Positions 43,778 through 52,708 of a stretch of DNA of 64,000 nt are shown here, piece after piece. Position 1 is the stretch's first letter. Every line of letters starts with the position of its first letter. The notes beneath the pieces were generated by a model that saw only the letters and a list, made by a program, of their open reading frames with translations, searched no databases and was not told the origin of the DNA. The position numbers and the translations under genes were made by a program. The stretch is taken from assembly GCA_934464705.1 (NCBI GenBank), contig CAKSKB010000009.1, positions 27,111-91,110 of the forward strand, read 5' to 3'. The stretch is from an uncultured Clostridia bacterium (lineage in GTDB: Bacteria > Bacillota > Clostridia > HGM11514).

Positions 43778-45958
43778 TTAGTCCGCAGACTCTTGAATAA
43801 AGTTAACCGTTACCGTTGCGCCGACTTCAACCTCCGTCCCCGGCTCGGGGCTTTGAGAAGTTGCGGTTACATTGTTTTTAAGGTTCGGCGCTATATCGCT
43901 GAAGCTGTAGTTAAGCCCGTTCATATTAAGATTATACTGCGCCTGCGACGGTGTAAGCCCCGTCACATCGGGCACGGTTATTTTCTGCTTCGAGCTGCCG
44001 GTTGTATACAATATTATTGTTGAGCCGTCTGCCACCATTGAATTTGCGGACGGTACCTGCTGTTCAACCTTTTCGCCGTCGCCTATTATCATATAGTCAA
44101 AACCTGCGTCAACCGCGGTATTCTTTGCGTTTTCAAGCGAAAGCCCGACCACCGACGGCACATTTACATTGTCCGAAATGTTCTCGTTTGCGCCGTACTG
44201 CGGCTCTACGCCCATATACTGGAGCGTATCGTCTATAATTTCCCTCGCAACGGGGGCTGCGATGGCGTTTCCGTAATATGAAAAGCTGTCGGGGTCGTCA
44301 AGCATAACGATTACGGCGATTTTCGGGTCGTCCGTCGGGGCAATGCCCACAAACGACGCAATATACTTACCGCTGCCTCTCGGGAGTTTCTCCGAAGTAC
44401 CGGTCTTTCCGCCGACCCTATAGCCTGCGATATAGCCGTTGGTCGCAGCGCCGACTTCAACCGCCTGTTTCATGATATTACGCATGGTTTCGGCGGTTTC
44501 CTCCGACATTACCTTCCTTATCTCGACGGGCTGGGTATTGCTTATGAGGTTGCCGTCCTTATCCGTCACCTTTTTCACAACATGCGGAACATACAGGGTT
44601 CCGCCGTTGGCAATCGACGAAACGAACGATATAAGCTGCAGCGGCGACACCTGTATACCCTGACCGAAAGACGCCGTTGCAAGCTGCACGATATTAAAAC
44701 CTTCCTTATTATGGTAAACACCGCTTGTTTCGCCCGGAAGCTCGATTCCGGTTTTATCCATGAACCCGAAAAGCTTTGAATACTCATAGAACTTCTCGGT
44801 GCCGATTCTCTGCCCGATTTGTATAAACCCGGGGTTGCACGAATTATAAACGGTTTCGACAAAGGTTTCGGAACCGTGACCGTTTCTGTTCCAGCAGTGG
44901 ATTTTGGTATCGGCAACCTGGTACATTCCGCCGCAGAAAAACTTATCGTCAAGCTTAACCACGCCCTCCTCGAGAGCCGCCGAAGCCGTTGCAAGCTTGA
45001 AGGTCGAGCCCGGCTCATAGCTGTCGCTGACCGCCTTATTTCGCCACATCTTAAACAGCGCTTCGCTCACCTTTTCGTCCGAATCGCCGTCCTCCTCACC
45101 CTTAAGTTCCTCCTTCATGACATCGGTAAGCTCAAAGGGATTATTGAGGTCATAGTCCGGCACGGAGGACATCGCCAGAACCTCACCCGTATTCGGGTCC
45201 ATAACTATCGCCGCGGCGCCCGCCTGAAGGTTATGCTCGGCATACGCCTTTTTAAGATACTTTTCAACATAATGCTGAATTACCTCGTCAATCGTGAGGG
45301 TAACATTATAGCCGTCCTTTGCGTCGATATACTGCTCATACTTATAAGGAACCTCCGTTCCGTTGGCGGAGCTTGCGGACACAATTCTGCCCGGGATTCC
45401 TTTAAGCTGCTCGTCATACTCCATTTCTATGCCGTCAAGCCCCTGGTTATCGCTGCCGGTAAAGCCTATTACCTGCGACGCAAACGCACCGTAAGGGTAA
45501 TACCTCTTGCTGTCTTCCGTGACGCTTATCCCCGGAAGTTCCAGCTTTCTTATCTTATTGCCGACATCTTTTTCAATCTGCCGCTTTATCGACGCATACC
45601 TTGCGTTCGCCGTGATTTTATCATAAACTTCCTCATAATCGAGTTCCAGAATTTCGGCAAGCTGCGACGCAATCTTCTCCGCCTTTTTGCTCCGCTTCAC
45701 AACCGACGGGTCGGCGGAAACCTGCTCTACCGACGCACTCACCGCAAGCGCTTTTCCGTTACGGTCGAAAATCGTACCCCGCTTTGCCGATATGCTGCTG
45801 TCCGATGTCTGCTGTGCTATCGCCATTTTCTGGTATTCCTGTCCCTTATAAATCATGCGGTATATAAGCACGCAAACAAGGAGTGCCATAAGCACAAAGC
45901 ACACATTCCTCAGTATTACCATTCTTCTTTTTCCGCTGACAAACGCTTCTTCTCTCAT
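43778..45958 (-). CDS. Class B penicillin-binding protein with two PASTA domains (SpoVD/FtsI type)
   Basis: A 726-residue transpeptidase. N-terminal helix (ILRNVCFVLMALLVCVLIY), dimerisation domain (SAKRGTIFDRNGKALAVSA), and transpeptidase with the active-site motif GSTFKLA (SxxK), SCN in VYNSCNPGFIQIG (SxN) and GGKTGTSEKL (KTG). Two PASTA domains follow, starting VPSVVGLSLENAKN and VPDVTGLTPSQAQYN. Only one class B PBP is in the cluster. PASTA presence fits SpoVD or a Pbp2B-like FtsI, so it may serve vegetative division, cortex synthesis, or both. The ribosome site is weak. Confidence 0.95.
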   Translation of the reverse strand: MREEAFVSGKRRMVILRNVCFVLMALLVCVLIYRMIYKGQEYQKMAIAQQTSDSSISAKRGTIFDRNGKALAVSASVEQVSADPSVVKRSKKAEKIASQLAEILELDYEEVYDKITANARYASIKRQIEKDVGNKIRKLELPGISVTEDSKRYYPYGAFASQVIGFTGSDNQGLDGIEMEYDEQLKGIPGRIVSASSANGTEVPYKYEQYIDAKDGYNVTLTIDEVIQHYVEKYLKKAYAEHNLQAGAAAIVMDPNTGEVLAMSSVPDYDLNNPFELTDVMKEELKGEEDGDSDEKVSEALFKMWRNKAVSDSYEPGSTFKLATASAALEEGVVKLDDKFFCGGMYQVADTKIHCWNRNGHGSETFVETVYNSCNPGFIQIGQRIGTEKFYEYSKLFGFMDKTGIELPGETSGVYHNKEGFNIVQLATASFGQGIQVSPLQLISFVSSIANGGTLYVPHVVKKVTDKDGNLISNTQPVEIRKVMSEETAETMRNIMKQAVEVGAATNGYIAGYRVGGKTGTSEKLPRGSGKYIASFVGIAPTDDPKIAVIVMLDDPDSFSYYGNAIAAPVAREIIDDTLQYMGVEPQYGANENISDNVNVPSVVGLSLENAKNTAVDAGFDYMIIGDGEKVEQQVPSANSMVADGSTIILYTTGSSKQKITVPDVTGLTPSQAQYNLNMNGLNYSFSDIAPNLKNNVTATSQSPEPGTEVEVGATVTVNFIQESAD

Positions 45959-46042
45959 GAAAGCTGCCCTTTCCCAATCCGATTATACAGAAAAAACAAG
46001 TGAGAAATGCCCGCCACTCCTCACTGTTAAAATATATAAAAA

Positions 46043-46588
46043 TTAATATAAATATTCCTGAATATTACCCAAAGTTTCTATCATGGTGGCATAAAACTGC
46101 GAAGGTGCCTCGGATTTATCCGCTTCCTCTGCGCCGCTTACCTCCACCACATCGTCGCTTTTTATATCAACCGACACCTTCTGACTCTTGCTCGGCTGCG
46201 CCATTCCAAGCTTTTCCGCCGCGGCCTCTATCGAGTCACTGTCGGTCTTACTGTCGATTTCGCACTGAATATTAATATTATCCTCCGTCAGATCCGCAAA
46301 CTTCGATTTCAGCCTGCTTATCTCGTTCGTATTGTCCATAACCGCTATATATCTGAACAGAATCGCAAACGCAACCGCCGCAACAACTGCGGTATTGCGC
46401 ACATATTTAAGCGTTCTCCTTCTCTTCGACTTTACCTCGGGTGCGGTCACATAGTCCGCCAGAAGCGCACGGCTTTTCTTCATTGCACCCCTATGAGTTT
46501 TTTTCGCCTTTGTATGAGTATCAACGGGTGTCTGCTCAAGCGAAACTCGCTTGAAGGTTATGGGTTCGTATGTAATTTTATCTGCCAT
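46043..46588 (-). CDS. ftsL: FtsL-like division protein
   Basis: A 181-residue bitopic protein with a long basic N-terminal part (THRGAMKKSRALLADYVTAP, then KSKRRRTLKYVRN), one helix (TAVVAAVAFAILFRYIAVM) and a leucine-zipper-like coiled coil (EISRLKSKFADLTEDNINIQ) ending GMAQPSKSQKV. FtsL is poorly conserved, so the call rests on topology and on its place between rsmH and the PBP gene. The ATG at 46588 follows CGGAGGA; earlier starts would lie inside rsmH. The C-terminal acidic tail of ~35 residues is longer than usual. Confidence 0.88.
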   Translation of the reverse strand: MADKITYEPITFKRVSLEQTPVDTHTKAKKTHRGAMKKSRALLADYVTAPEVKSKRRRTLKYVRNTAVVAAVAFAILFRYIAVMDNTNEISRLKSKFADLTEDNINIQCEIDSKTDSDSIEAAAEKLGMAQPSKSQKVSVDIKSDDVVEVSGAEEADKSEAPSQFYATMIETLGNIQEYLY

Positions 46589-46602
46589 ATCCGTTTCCTC
46601 CG

Positions 46603-47535
46603 TTATATTTTTTCTATGCACCGCAGTTTTGCGCATTTTGACCTCGGATTTGCCTCGGTTTCGCAGGCGTCTGCGGTTTCCGCCTTTCTGTTGACGAGGC
46701 GCCCCCTCGCCTTTCCTCCGCACACGCACACCGGAAAGTTCGGAGGGCATGTGCAGCCGGTTGCAAACTTTTTGAACTCGTTTTTTACTATCCTGTCCTC
46801 AAGCGAATGAAATGTAATCACCGCAAGCCTTCCCCCCGGGCGCAGCCTTTCAAAAAACGCTTCGACCGCTTTGCCCAGAATTTCCAGCTCACCGTTCACT
46901 TCAATCCTTATCGCCTGAAATGTTCTCTTTGCCGGGTGCTTATCGCTTGCATACGCGCGCCTGCCGTACGCTTTTTTTATGATTTCAACCAGTTCCCCGG
47001 TCGTTTCAATCGGCTTGATTTTTCGCTTTTCCGCTATAATACGGGCAATTTTCCTCGAAAGCTTCTCCTCGCCGTAACGGAAAATCACATCCGCAAGCTC
47101 CGCCTCCGTATAGCCGTTCACCACATCGTACGCCGACTTGCCGGACGACCTGTCCATCCTCATATCGAGGGGAGCGTCAAACCTATACGAAAATCCCCTC
47201 TCCGGCGTATCCAGCTGATACGACGAAACGCCGAGGTCCAGAATCGCACCGTCAAGCTTTTCAATCCCGAGATTATCGAGAATTTCATCTATATCCGCAA
47301 AGTTGCCGTGAACAAATGTCACGCCGTCATACTTTGCAAGGCGGCGCTTTGCCGCTTCTATTGCGGTTTCATCACGGTCGATACCGATGAGCCTTCCGCC
47401 GCTGAGTTTTTTAAGTATAAGTTCCGAATGGCCTCCGCCGCCCAGCGTCCCGTCGGCATAGATTCCTTCGGGGTTAACACGCAGCAGCTCAATGCTCTTT
47501 TCGAGCAGGACCGAAATATGTTTGAATTCAGCCAT
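46603..47535 (-). CDS. rsmH: 16S rRNA m4C1402 methyltransferase RsmH
   Basis: A 310-residue SAM-dependent methyltransferase (MraW). It has HISVLLEKSIELLRVNPEGI, the SAM-binding loop YADGTLGGGGHSELIL, GIDRDETAI, LDLGVSSYQLDTPERGFSY, and the C-terminal RLAVITFHSLEDRIVKNEF. It is 8 nt after mraZ, as in nearly all dcw clusters. Confidence 0.97.
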   Translation of the reverse strand: MAEFKHISVLLEKSIELLRVNPEGIYADGTLGGGGHSELILKKLSGGRLIGIDRDETAIEAAKRRLAKYDGVTFVHGNFADIDEILDNLGIEKLDGAILDLGVSSYQLDTPERGFSYRFDAPLDMRMDRSSGKSAYDVVNGYTEAELADVIFRYGEEKLSRKIARIIAEKRKIKPIETTGELVEIIKKAYGRRAYASDKHPAKRTFQAIRIEVNGELEILGKAVEAFFERLRPGGRLAVITFHSLEDRIVKNEFKKFATGCTCPPNFPVCVCGGKARGRLVNRKAETADACETEANPRSKCAKLRCIEKI

Positions 47536-47543
47536 TTTTTCAC

Positions 47544-47969
47544 CTACATATTAAGAAGTTCAAGCTGCGACGCAATCTCGTCCGGGTCCGCCGCGATGGA
47601 CTCGTTGTAAGCCGCCCATTTTTCCTTGGACCATATTTCCACTCTTTTCGACACCCCGACTATCACAACATCTTTTGAAATGCCGGCATAGTCGCGCAGC
47701 GCCTGCGAAAGGAGGATTCTCCCCTGTTTATCGCACGAACATTCCATCGTGCCCGAAAAGAAAAACCTCATCGAAGCCCTCCCCGTTGACATCGGCAGAG
47801 AACACAGCTTTTCCTCGAAAGCCTCCCATTCCGCCGCAGGGAACAGAAACAAACAGCTGTCAAGACCGCGCGTCACATAGAAAACCTCGCCCAGTTCGCC
47901 CCTCAGCCTCTGAGGGATTATAAGCCTGTTCTTTTCGTCCAGGCTATGTTCCGATTCTCCTCTGAACAA
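47544..47969 (-). CDS. mraZ: Transcriptional regulator MraZ
   Basis: A 141-residue protein with two AbrB-like/SpoVT MraZ domains. The first begins MFRGESEHSLDEKNRLIIPQ and the second contains GTMECSCDKQGRILLSQALR. MraZ binds direct repeats in its own promoter and controls the division cluster. I place the start at a TTG at 47969: this gives the canonical first residues of the family, and GGTGGTGA lies 5 nt before it. The frame stays open another 45 codons upstream across the promoter, which should be disregarded. Confidence 0.93.
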   Translation of the reverse strand: MFRGESEHSLDEKNRLIIPQRLRGELGEVFYVTRGLDSCLFLFPAAEWEAFEEKLCSLPMSTGRASMRFFFSGTMECSCDKQGRILLSQALRDYAGISKDVVIVGVSKRVEIWSKEKWAAYNESIAADPDEIASQLELLNM

Positions 47970-48013
47970 CGCAGTCACCACCGTTCGTAAAATATATTTT
48001 AATGAAGCTTTGG

Positions 48014-48068
48014 CACCGGGCATCCACTTTCGTGACACCCTATAACACAAATCCCCACCAATCACCAC
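48014..48068 (-). promoter_or_regulatory. Probable MraZ operator: six GTG boxes at helical spacing
   Basis: On the minus strand GTG begins at 48068, 48058, 48048, 48038, 48027 and 48016, that is at steps of 10, 10, 10, 11 and 11 bp. MraZ proteins bind tandem G-rich repeats (TGGG or AAAGTG-type) at about one helical turn. The boxes lie just downstream of the -10 element and before the mraZ start. Confidence 0.7.
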
Positions 48069-48075
48069 AATTATG

Positions 48076-48104
48076 ATTATATACCATATTTGATGATTTT
48101 TCAA
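48076..48104 (-). promoter_or_regulatory. Promoter of the mraZ-led division cluster
   Basis: Minus strand TTGAAA (48104-48099), a 17-bp spacer and TATAAT (48081-48076). The predicted start point, near 48069, coincides with the first GTG box. Confidence 0.8.
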
Positions 48105-48457
48105 GTCTTTTTTGAAAAAAACTTAAATTTTTTTTACAAACTGATGTCAATGTACAATATATTGGTTTTCGGAAAGAGGTTATCCACAATAAAATGGGAT
48201 ATCTCGGATAAAAAAATTTTTTGACTGCCTAAGTGTGGTGAAAATTCATTTTTTACCCAAATTGTTACCGAAATATTACAAAAGGTGCAAGTTTTATAAC
48301 ACAATTGCAATCTTCTTGTAATATTATAACACATTGTAATCAAAAAGTAAAGAAATATTATAAATAAAAGTGGATTTATTATTGATTTTTTTTTATATGT
48401 ATTATACAATATATAGATAGGTAACAAAACAGTTTACAAGATAAGGTGGTGCGGCGG
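48105..48457. other. AT-rich intergenic region between the division cluster and the polysaccharide operon
   Basis: About 350 bp, very rich in A and T runs, separating divergent operons. It contains one perfect DnaA box TTATCCACA at 48180-48188. No second box, DnaA-unwinding module or dnaA gene is seen. Promoters for the plus-strand operon probably lie here, but I could not single one out. A 97-codon minus-strand frame (48134-48427) is compositional. Confidence 0.5.
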
Positions 48458-49414
48458 TTGAAGCTGATTATTCAGATACCCTGCTACAACGAAGAAAATA
48501 CACTCCCGGACACAGTTGCCGATCTTCCGGCTGCAATTCCCGGGATTGACGAAATCGAATACCTCATCATTAACGACGGCAGCACCGACGGTACGGTTGC
48601 CGCCGCAAAGCGCTGCGGTGTTCACCACATTGTGAGCTACAGCAAAAACAAGGGCCTTGCCGGGGCGTTCATGACCGGCATCGACGCCTGCCTCCGCCTT
48701 GGTGCGGACATCATCGTAAACACCGATGCGGACAACCAGTACTGCGGCAAAGACATCGAAAAGCTTATCCGCCCGATTCTTTCGGGGCGCGCGGAAATGG
48801 TTATCGGCGAAAGACCTATTTCGGAAATCGACGATTTTTCACCGCTCAAAAAGTTTCTGCAAAAGCTCGGCAGCTTCGTGGTTAGAAAGGTTTCGGGTAC
48901 GGATGTGCCGGACGCTCCGAGCGGTTTCCGCGCTTACACGAGAGAATCGGCTATGAAGCTTAATGTCGTTTCGCGCTACACCTACACCCTCGAAACCATA
49001 ATTCAGGCGGGTGACAAGTGCGTGGCGCTGGAGTCAGTTCCGATTAAAACAAACCCCAAAATCAGAAAATCCCGCCTCTTCAAAAGCATGGGCGGCTACA
49101 TCAAGCGTTCTGTCGGCACGATGTTCAGGATTTTTCTTATGTACAAGCCGTTCAAGGTTTTTGCGGCGGTGGGCGGTTTTGTTTTCACAATCGGCGTGCT
49201 TCTCGGAATCCGCTTTTTGGCTTACTACTTCACGGGCGGCGGCATGGGTCACATTCAGTCGCTCATTTTAGCGGCCATTCTGCTCATTATCGGGTTTCAG
49301 ACATTTACTATCGGCTTGCTCGCCGATGTCATCTCAGCCAACAGAAAACTCATTGAAGATGTGCAGTACAGGGTAAGGCGGCTCGACTACAAAGACGGAG
49401 ATAACGAATTATGA
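48458..49414 (+). CDS. Family 2 glycosyltransferase with C-terminal membrane helices
   Basis: A 318-residue GT2 resembling polyprenyl-phosphate sugar synthases of the GtrB/ArnC type. The GT-A domain has IIQIPCYNEENTLPDTVADL, INDGSTDGT, the metal motif NTDADNQY and APSGFRAYTRESAM. Two helices follow (VFAAVGGFVFTIGVLLGI; LILAAILLIIGFQTFTIGLL). I choose the TTG at 48458 because AAGGTGGTG forms the ribosome site 6 nt upstream; GTG codons at 48446/48449 overlap that site. First gene of the seven-gene operon; it overlaps the next gene by 4 nt. Confidence 0.9.
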   Translation: MKLIIQIPCYNEENTLPDTVADLPAAIPGIDEIEYLIINDGSTDGTVAAAKRCGVHHIVSYSKNKGLAGAFMTGIDACLRLGADIIVNTDADNQYCGKDIEKLIRPILSGRAEMVIGERPISEIDDFSPLKKFLQKLGSFVVRKVSGTDVPDAPSGFRAYTRESAMKLNVVSRYTYTLETIIQAGDKCVALESVPIKTNPKIRKSRLFKSMGGYIKRSVGTMFRIFLMYKPFKVFAAVGGFVFTIGVLLGIRFLAYYFTGGGMGHIQSLILAAILLIIGFQTFTIGLLADVISANRKLIEDVQYRVRRLDYKDGDNEL

Positions 49415-50529
49415 AAATTGCTTTTGACGCTTACCCAATCGCTTCGCCGCAGCTTTCCGGTGTGGGTATCCACGCCCTCTCGATTGCCGGCGGCATTGCA
49501 AAATCCGGGGAATTTGACTGCGAACTCCTGCTCTACGACTTCTTAAAGCACCACGGTTCGGCAAAAATTCTCGGGGAAAGGATTCCGGGAGTTCCGATTC
49601 TTCAGAACAACCTCCTCCCCTACGGCGTTTACGCGGAAATATGGAACGCTTTTCCGATTTCCTACAACCGTCTTTTCGGCTCGGACGCTGACATTTTTCA
49701 CTTTTTCAACTTTGTCGTTCCGCCCAATGTCAGCGGAAAAATCATCAACACCGTGCATGACCTTGTGTTCTGCACTTTCCCCGAAACGATGGACGCACGC
49801 AACCGCCGCCGTATGCTTAAAAATGTAGGGCGTTCATGCGATATGGCGGACATCATTATTACGGTTTCCGAAAACAGCGGACGGGAACTTACGGAATTTC
49901 TGGGCGTTCCGAAAGAAAAAATAAGGGTCGTTTACAACGGCGTAAACCACGCCGTATTCAACGAAAACGCCCCCACAGACACCAAACTTTCGCTCCCGGA
50001 AGACTACATTTTATACATCGGCACGCTTGAGCCGAGGAAAAATCTCGTGACCCTCCTAAAAGCCTTTGCGCTCACAAATGCCGCAAAAAACGGCGTAAAA
50101 CTCGTTATCGCCGGCGCAAAAGGATGGGAATACGACCAAATCTACAAAATGGCGGCAAGCCTCAAAACGGAGGTCACATTTACGGGGTATGTTCCCTCAA
50201 ATGAGCTTCCGGCGCTTTACAGGAGGGCAAGAGCATTCGCTTTTCCTTCGCTCTACGAGGGCTTCGGTATCCCCCCTCTCGAGGCGATGGCGTGCGGCAC
50301 TCCGGTGGTTACAACCCGCTCTTCGAGCCTTCCGGAGGTTGTTGGCGGCGCTGCGGCAACGGTTTCCGACCCCGAATCCCCCGACGAACTCGCTTTTGCC
50401 CTCGACCGTGCGGTCTCCGATGAGGATTTCAGAAAAAAGTGCATATCGGAAGGGCTTTTGCGCTCAAAGCGTTTCACTTGGGAAAACGCCTGCGAAAGCG
50501 TTATGAAAATTTACAAGGAGCTTGAATAA
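49411..50529 (+). CDS. Family 4 glycosyltransferase (mannosyltransferase-like)
   Basis: A 372-residue GT-B retaining enzyme. It has the N-terminal acceptor domain (AYPIASPQLSGVGIHALSIA), HDLVFCTFPE, YIGTLEPRKNLVTLLKAFAL at the domain joint, and the EX7E region FPSLYEGFGIPPLEAMACGT with SSLPEVVGGAA. It is similar in layout to the gene at 51612, and both look like mannosyl- or rhamnosyltransferases. Donor and acceptor cannot be read from sequence. Confidence 0.9.
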   Translation: MKIAFDAYPIASPQLSGVGIHALSIAGGIAKSGEFDCELLLYDFLKHHGSAKILGERIPGVPILQNNLLPYGVYAEIWNAFPISYNRLFGSDADIFHFFNFVVPPNVSGKIINTVHDLVFCTFPETMDARNRRRMLKNVGRSCDMADIIITVSENSGRELTEFLGVPKEKIRVVYNGVNHAVFNENAPTDTKLSLPEDYILYIGTLEPRKNLVTLLKAFALTNAAKNGVKLVIAGAKGWEYDQIYKMAASLKTEVTFTGYVPSNELPALYRRARAFAFPSLYEGFGIPPLEAMACGTPVVTTRSSSLPEVVGGAAATVSDPESPDELAFALDRAVSDEDFRKKCISEGLLRSKRFTWENACESVMKIYKELE

Positions 50530-50533
50530 GCAT

Positions 50534-51634
50534 ATGAAAACTGCAATCGTTCACGACTGGCTGACAAATTTCGGCGGTGCGGAGAGGGTTCTCAGAAAAA
50601 TCTGCGATATGTTCCCGGGCGCCCCCGTCTACACGGTCGTATATAATAAGGAAAGAATGGGTAAATATTTCGGCGACAGGGACATCCGCACTACCTACAT
50701 TCAGAAAATGCCCTTCGGCGTGACGAAATACAACTCGTATCTTCCGCTGCTCCCCGGTGCGGTGGAAAGGCTCGACCTCACGGAATTTGACCTCGTCATT
50801 TCCTCCTCCACCTGCTGCGCAAAGGGCGTGCTCACCCGTGCGGACGCTCTCCACCTTTGCTACTGCGCAACCCCTATGCGCTATGCGTGGGACTTCTATT
50901 TTAAATACAAAAACTCCTGCGGACGGCTGAAACGCTCCCTCATTCCGCTTTTTATGCAGAAAATCAGAGTATGGGATGTTATTTCCGCCAACCGTGTTGA
51001 TAAATTTATGGCGAACTCGAAAAATGTCGCACGAAGGATTAAAAAACACTACCGCCGTGAAAGCACGGTAGTTTACCCCTTTGCCGACACCGCATTCTAC
51101 ACCCCCGGCGGAACAGACGGCGATTACTTCCTCTGCGTTTCGAGGCTTGTGGAATACAAAAGAATCGACATTGCGGTGAGGGCGTTCGGCGACTTGGGTT
51201 TGCCGCTTGTTATCGTTGGCGAAGGGCGTGAGCTTTCAAACCTCAGGGCAATCGCAAAGCCCAACATAAAATTCACCGGCCGTCTGTCGGATGAGGAAAT
51301 CAGAGAATACTACCGCTCATGCCGTGCATTCATATTTCCGGGCGAGGAGGACTTCGGCATTACCCCCGTCGAGGCTCAGGCGTGCGGAAAACCCGTCATC
51401 GCTTACGGGCGCGGCGGCGCTCTCGAAACGGTTATTGACGGCAAAACGGGAATTTTCTTTCAGGAACAGTCGGTTTCATCGCTGACAGACGCTGTAAAGC
51501 GGTTTGAGGGCATGACCTTCGACAAAGCCGAAATCAGAAAAAACGCCGAAAGGTTCTCGGAGGACGAGTTTGCAAAAAGCTTCTCCGCCTTCGTTGAGGA
51601 TGCATTGAACAATGAACAGAAAAATTGCGATTGA
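50534..51634 (+). CDS. Family 4 glycosyltransferase (WbaZ-like)
   Basis: A 366-residue GT4 with AIVHDWLTNFGGAERVLRKI at the N-terminus, CYCATPMRYAWDFYFKY, ANSKNVARRIKKHY, LCVSRLVEYKRIDIAVRAF and FPGEEDFGITPVEAQACGKP. The HDWL and TPMRYAWD blocks are typical of the WbaZ-like mannosyltransferase group. The ATG at 50534 is preceded by AAGGAG at longer than ideal spacing; a TTG at 50522 touches that site and is less likely. It overlaps the next gene by 23 nt. Confidence 0.88.
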   Translation: MKTAIVHDWLTNFGGAERVLRKICDMFPGAPVYTVVYNKERMGKYFGDRDIRTTYIQKMPFGVTKYNSYLPLLPGAVERLDLTEFDLVISSSTCCAKGVLTRADALHLCYCATPMRYAWDFYFKYKNSCGRLKRSLIPLFMQKIRVWDVISANRVDKFMANSKNVARRIKKHYRRESTVVYPFADTAFYTPGGTDGDYFLCVSRLVEYKRIDIAVRAFGDLGLPLVIVGEGRELSNLRAIAKPNIKFTGRLSDEEIREYYRSCRAFIFPGEEDFGITPVEAQACGKPVIAYGRGGALETVIDGKTGIFFQEQSVSSLTDAVKRFEGMTFDKAEIRKNAERFSEDEFAKSFSAFVEDALNNEQKNCD

Positions 51635-52703
51635 CGCTCTCCAGCTGTCGGAATCGGCGGCGGGGGTCGGGAATTATCAGTTCAGATTAATAAACGAACT
51701 TCGGGATTTTCCGTTCGATTTTGATGTCTATGTCAGCCGCAGCGGAATCCTGGAGCCGTCTGCCAACATGAACATTATAACCGTGCCGGGCATTGAATCA
51801 AGCCGCAGAAGGCTTGCGTTTCAGCTTTTCCGCTTCGGGAATGTGCTTAAAAACAGCGGCTGCGCTCTTGTGCATTTTTTGGATTACATGACGCCGCTTA
51901 AGGATTTTCCTTCAAAAAAGCTGGTCACGATTCACGACCTCAGCTTTTTTACCGGGCAGCCGTACTTTACAAGGTCCGCCGCCGCTTTCAAACGCCGCCA
52001 AATCCCGAGGGCACTTAAAAATTGCGACGGAATCATAACGGTTTCAAACTTCACAAAGAGCGAAATCATGAGGTATTTTCCGAAAACCGACAGCGAAAAA
52101 ATCACACCGGTTCATCTCGGCGCAGACATTAAGCCCGTCGAAAAATCGGCGCTCCCGAACGGTATAAAACCGCCGTTCGTGCTTTTTGTCGGAACGGTCG
52201 AACCCAGAAAAAACATCGCCGCTCTCATTAAATCAATGGAAATTCTCTGGGACGGCGGCGAAACGGCTGACCTCGTAATCGCCGGAAAACTCGGCTGGCT
52301 GTACGGCGAGGTCACGGACTGCGCAAAGCGCAGCCCCCATGCGCACAAAATTAAATTCACCGGCTTTATACAAAAAGGCGAGCTTGAAGCACTTTACGCC
52401 GGGGCGGAGCTTTTTGCCTTCCCCTCGCTCTACGAAGGTTTCGGGCTGCCACCTCTTGAGGCAATGGGCAGAGGGCTGGCGGTCGTATCGTCGGACAAAG
52501 CGTCTATGCCCGAAGTCCTGGGCAGCGCCGCCCTCTTTGCGGACTCCCCTTCCGCCGCTGCGGAAAAAATCGGCTTTCTTCTTAATAATAAGGAAGAAAG
52601 AGAGCGCCGCGCTTTGCTCGGTCTTGCCCGCTGCCGTGAGTTCTCATGGCACAAAACCGCAGAAAAAACCGCGGAAATTTACGAAAAATTACTTTCGGAG
52701 TGA
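51612..52703 (+). CDS. Family 4 glycosyltransferase (mannosyltransferase-like)
   Basis: A 363-residue GT4 with IDALQLSESAAGVGNYQFRL, HDLSFFTGQPYFTRS, FVGTVEPRKNIAALIKSMEI and FPSLYEGFGLPPLEAMGRGL. It resembles the gene at 49411 in its middle and C-terminal parts, so the pair probably arose by duplication and may add similar sugars. It overlaps the upstream gene by 23 nt. Confidence 0.9.
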   Translation: MNRKIAIDALQLSESAAGVGNYQFRLINELRDFPFDFDVYVSRSGILEPSANMNIITVPGIESSRRRLAFQLFRFGNVLKNSGCALVHFLDYMTPLKDFPSKKLVTIHDLSFFTGQPYFTRSAAAFKRRQIPRALKNCDGIITVSNFTKSEIMRYFPKTDSEKITPVHLGADIKPVEKSALPNGIKPPFVLFVGTVEPRKNIAALIKSMEILWDGGETADLVIAGKLGWLYGEVTDCAKRSPHAHKIKFTGFIQKGELEALYAGAELFAFPSLYEGFGLPPLEAMGRGLAVVSSDKASMPEVLGSAALFADSPSAAAEKIGFLLNNKEERERRALLGLARCREFSWHKTAEKTAEIYEKLLSE

Positions 52704-52708
52704 AAAAC

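Noticed and set aside
48180..48188. Perfect DnaA box TTATCCACA, possible origin
   Set aside because: Only one box is present, with no cluster, no dnaA/dnaN and no unwinding repeats. One 9-mer in an AT-rich gap is not evidence for an origin.
48134..48427. A 97-codon minus-strand frame upstream of mraZ
   Set aside because: Very AT-rich intergenic DNA gives Ile/Tyr/Phe-rich translation. It has no ribosome site and no match to any family I know.
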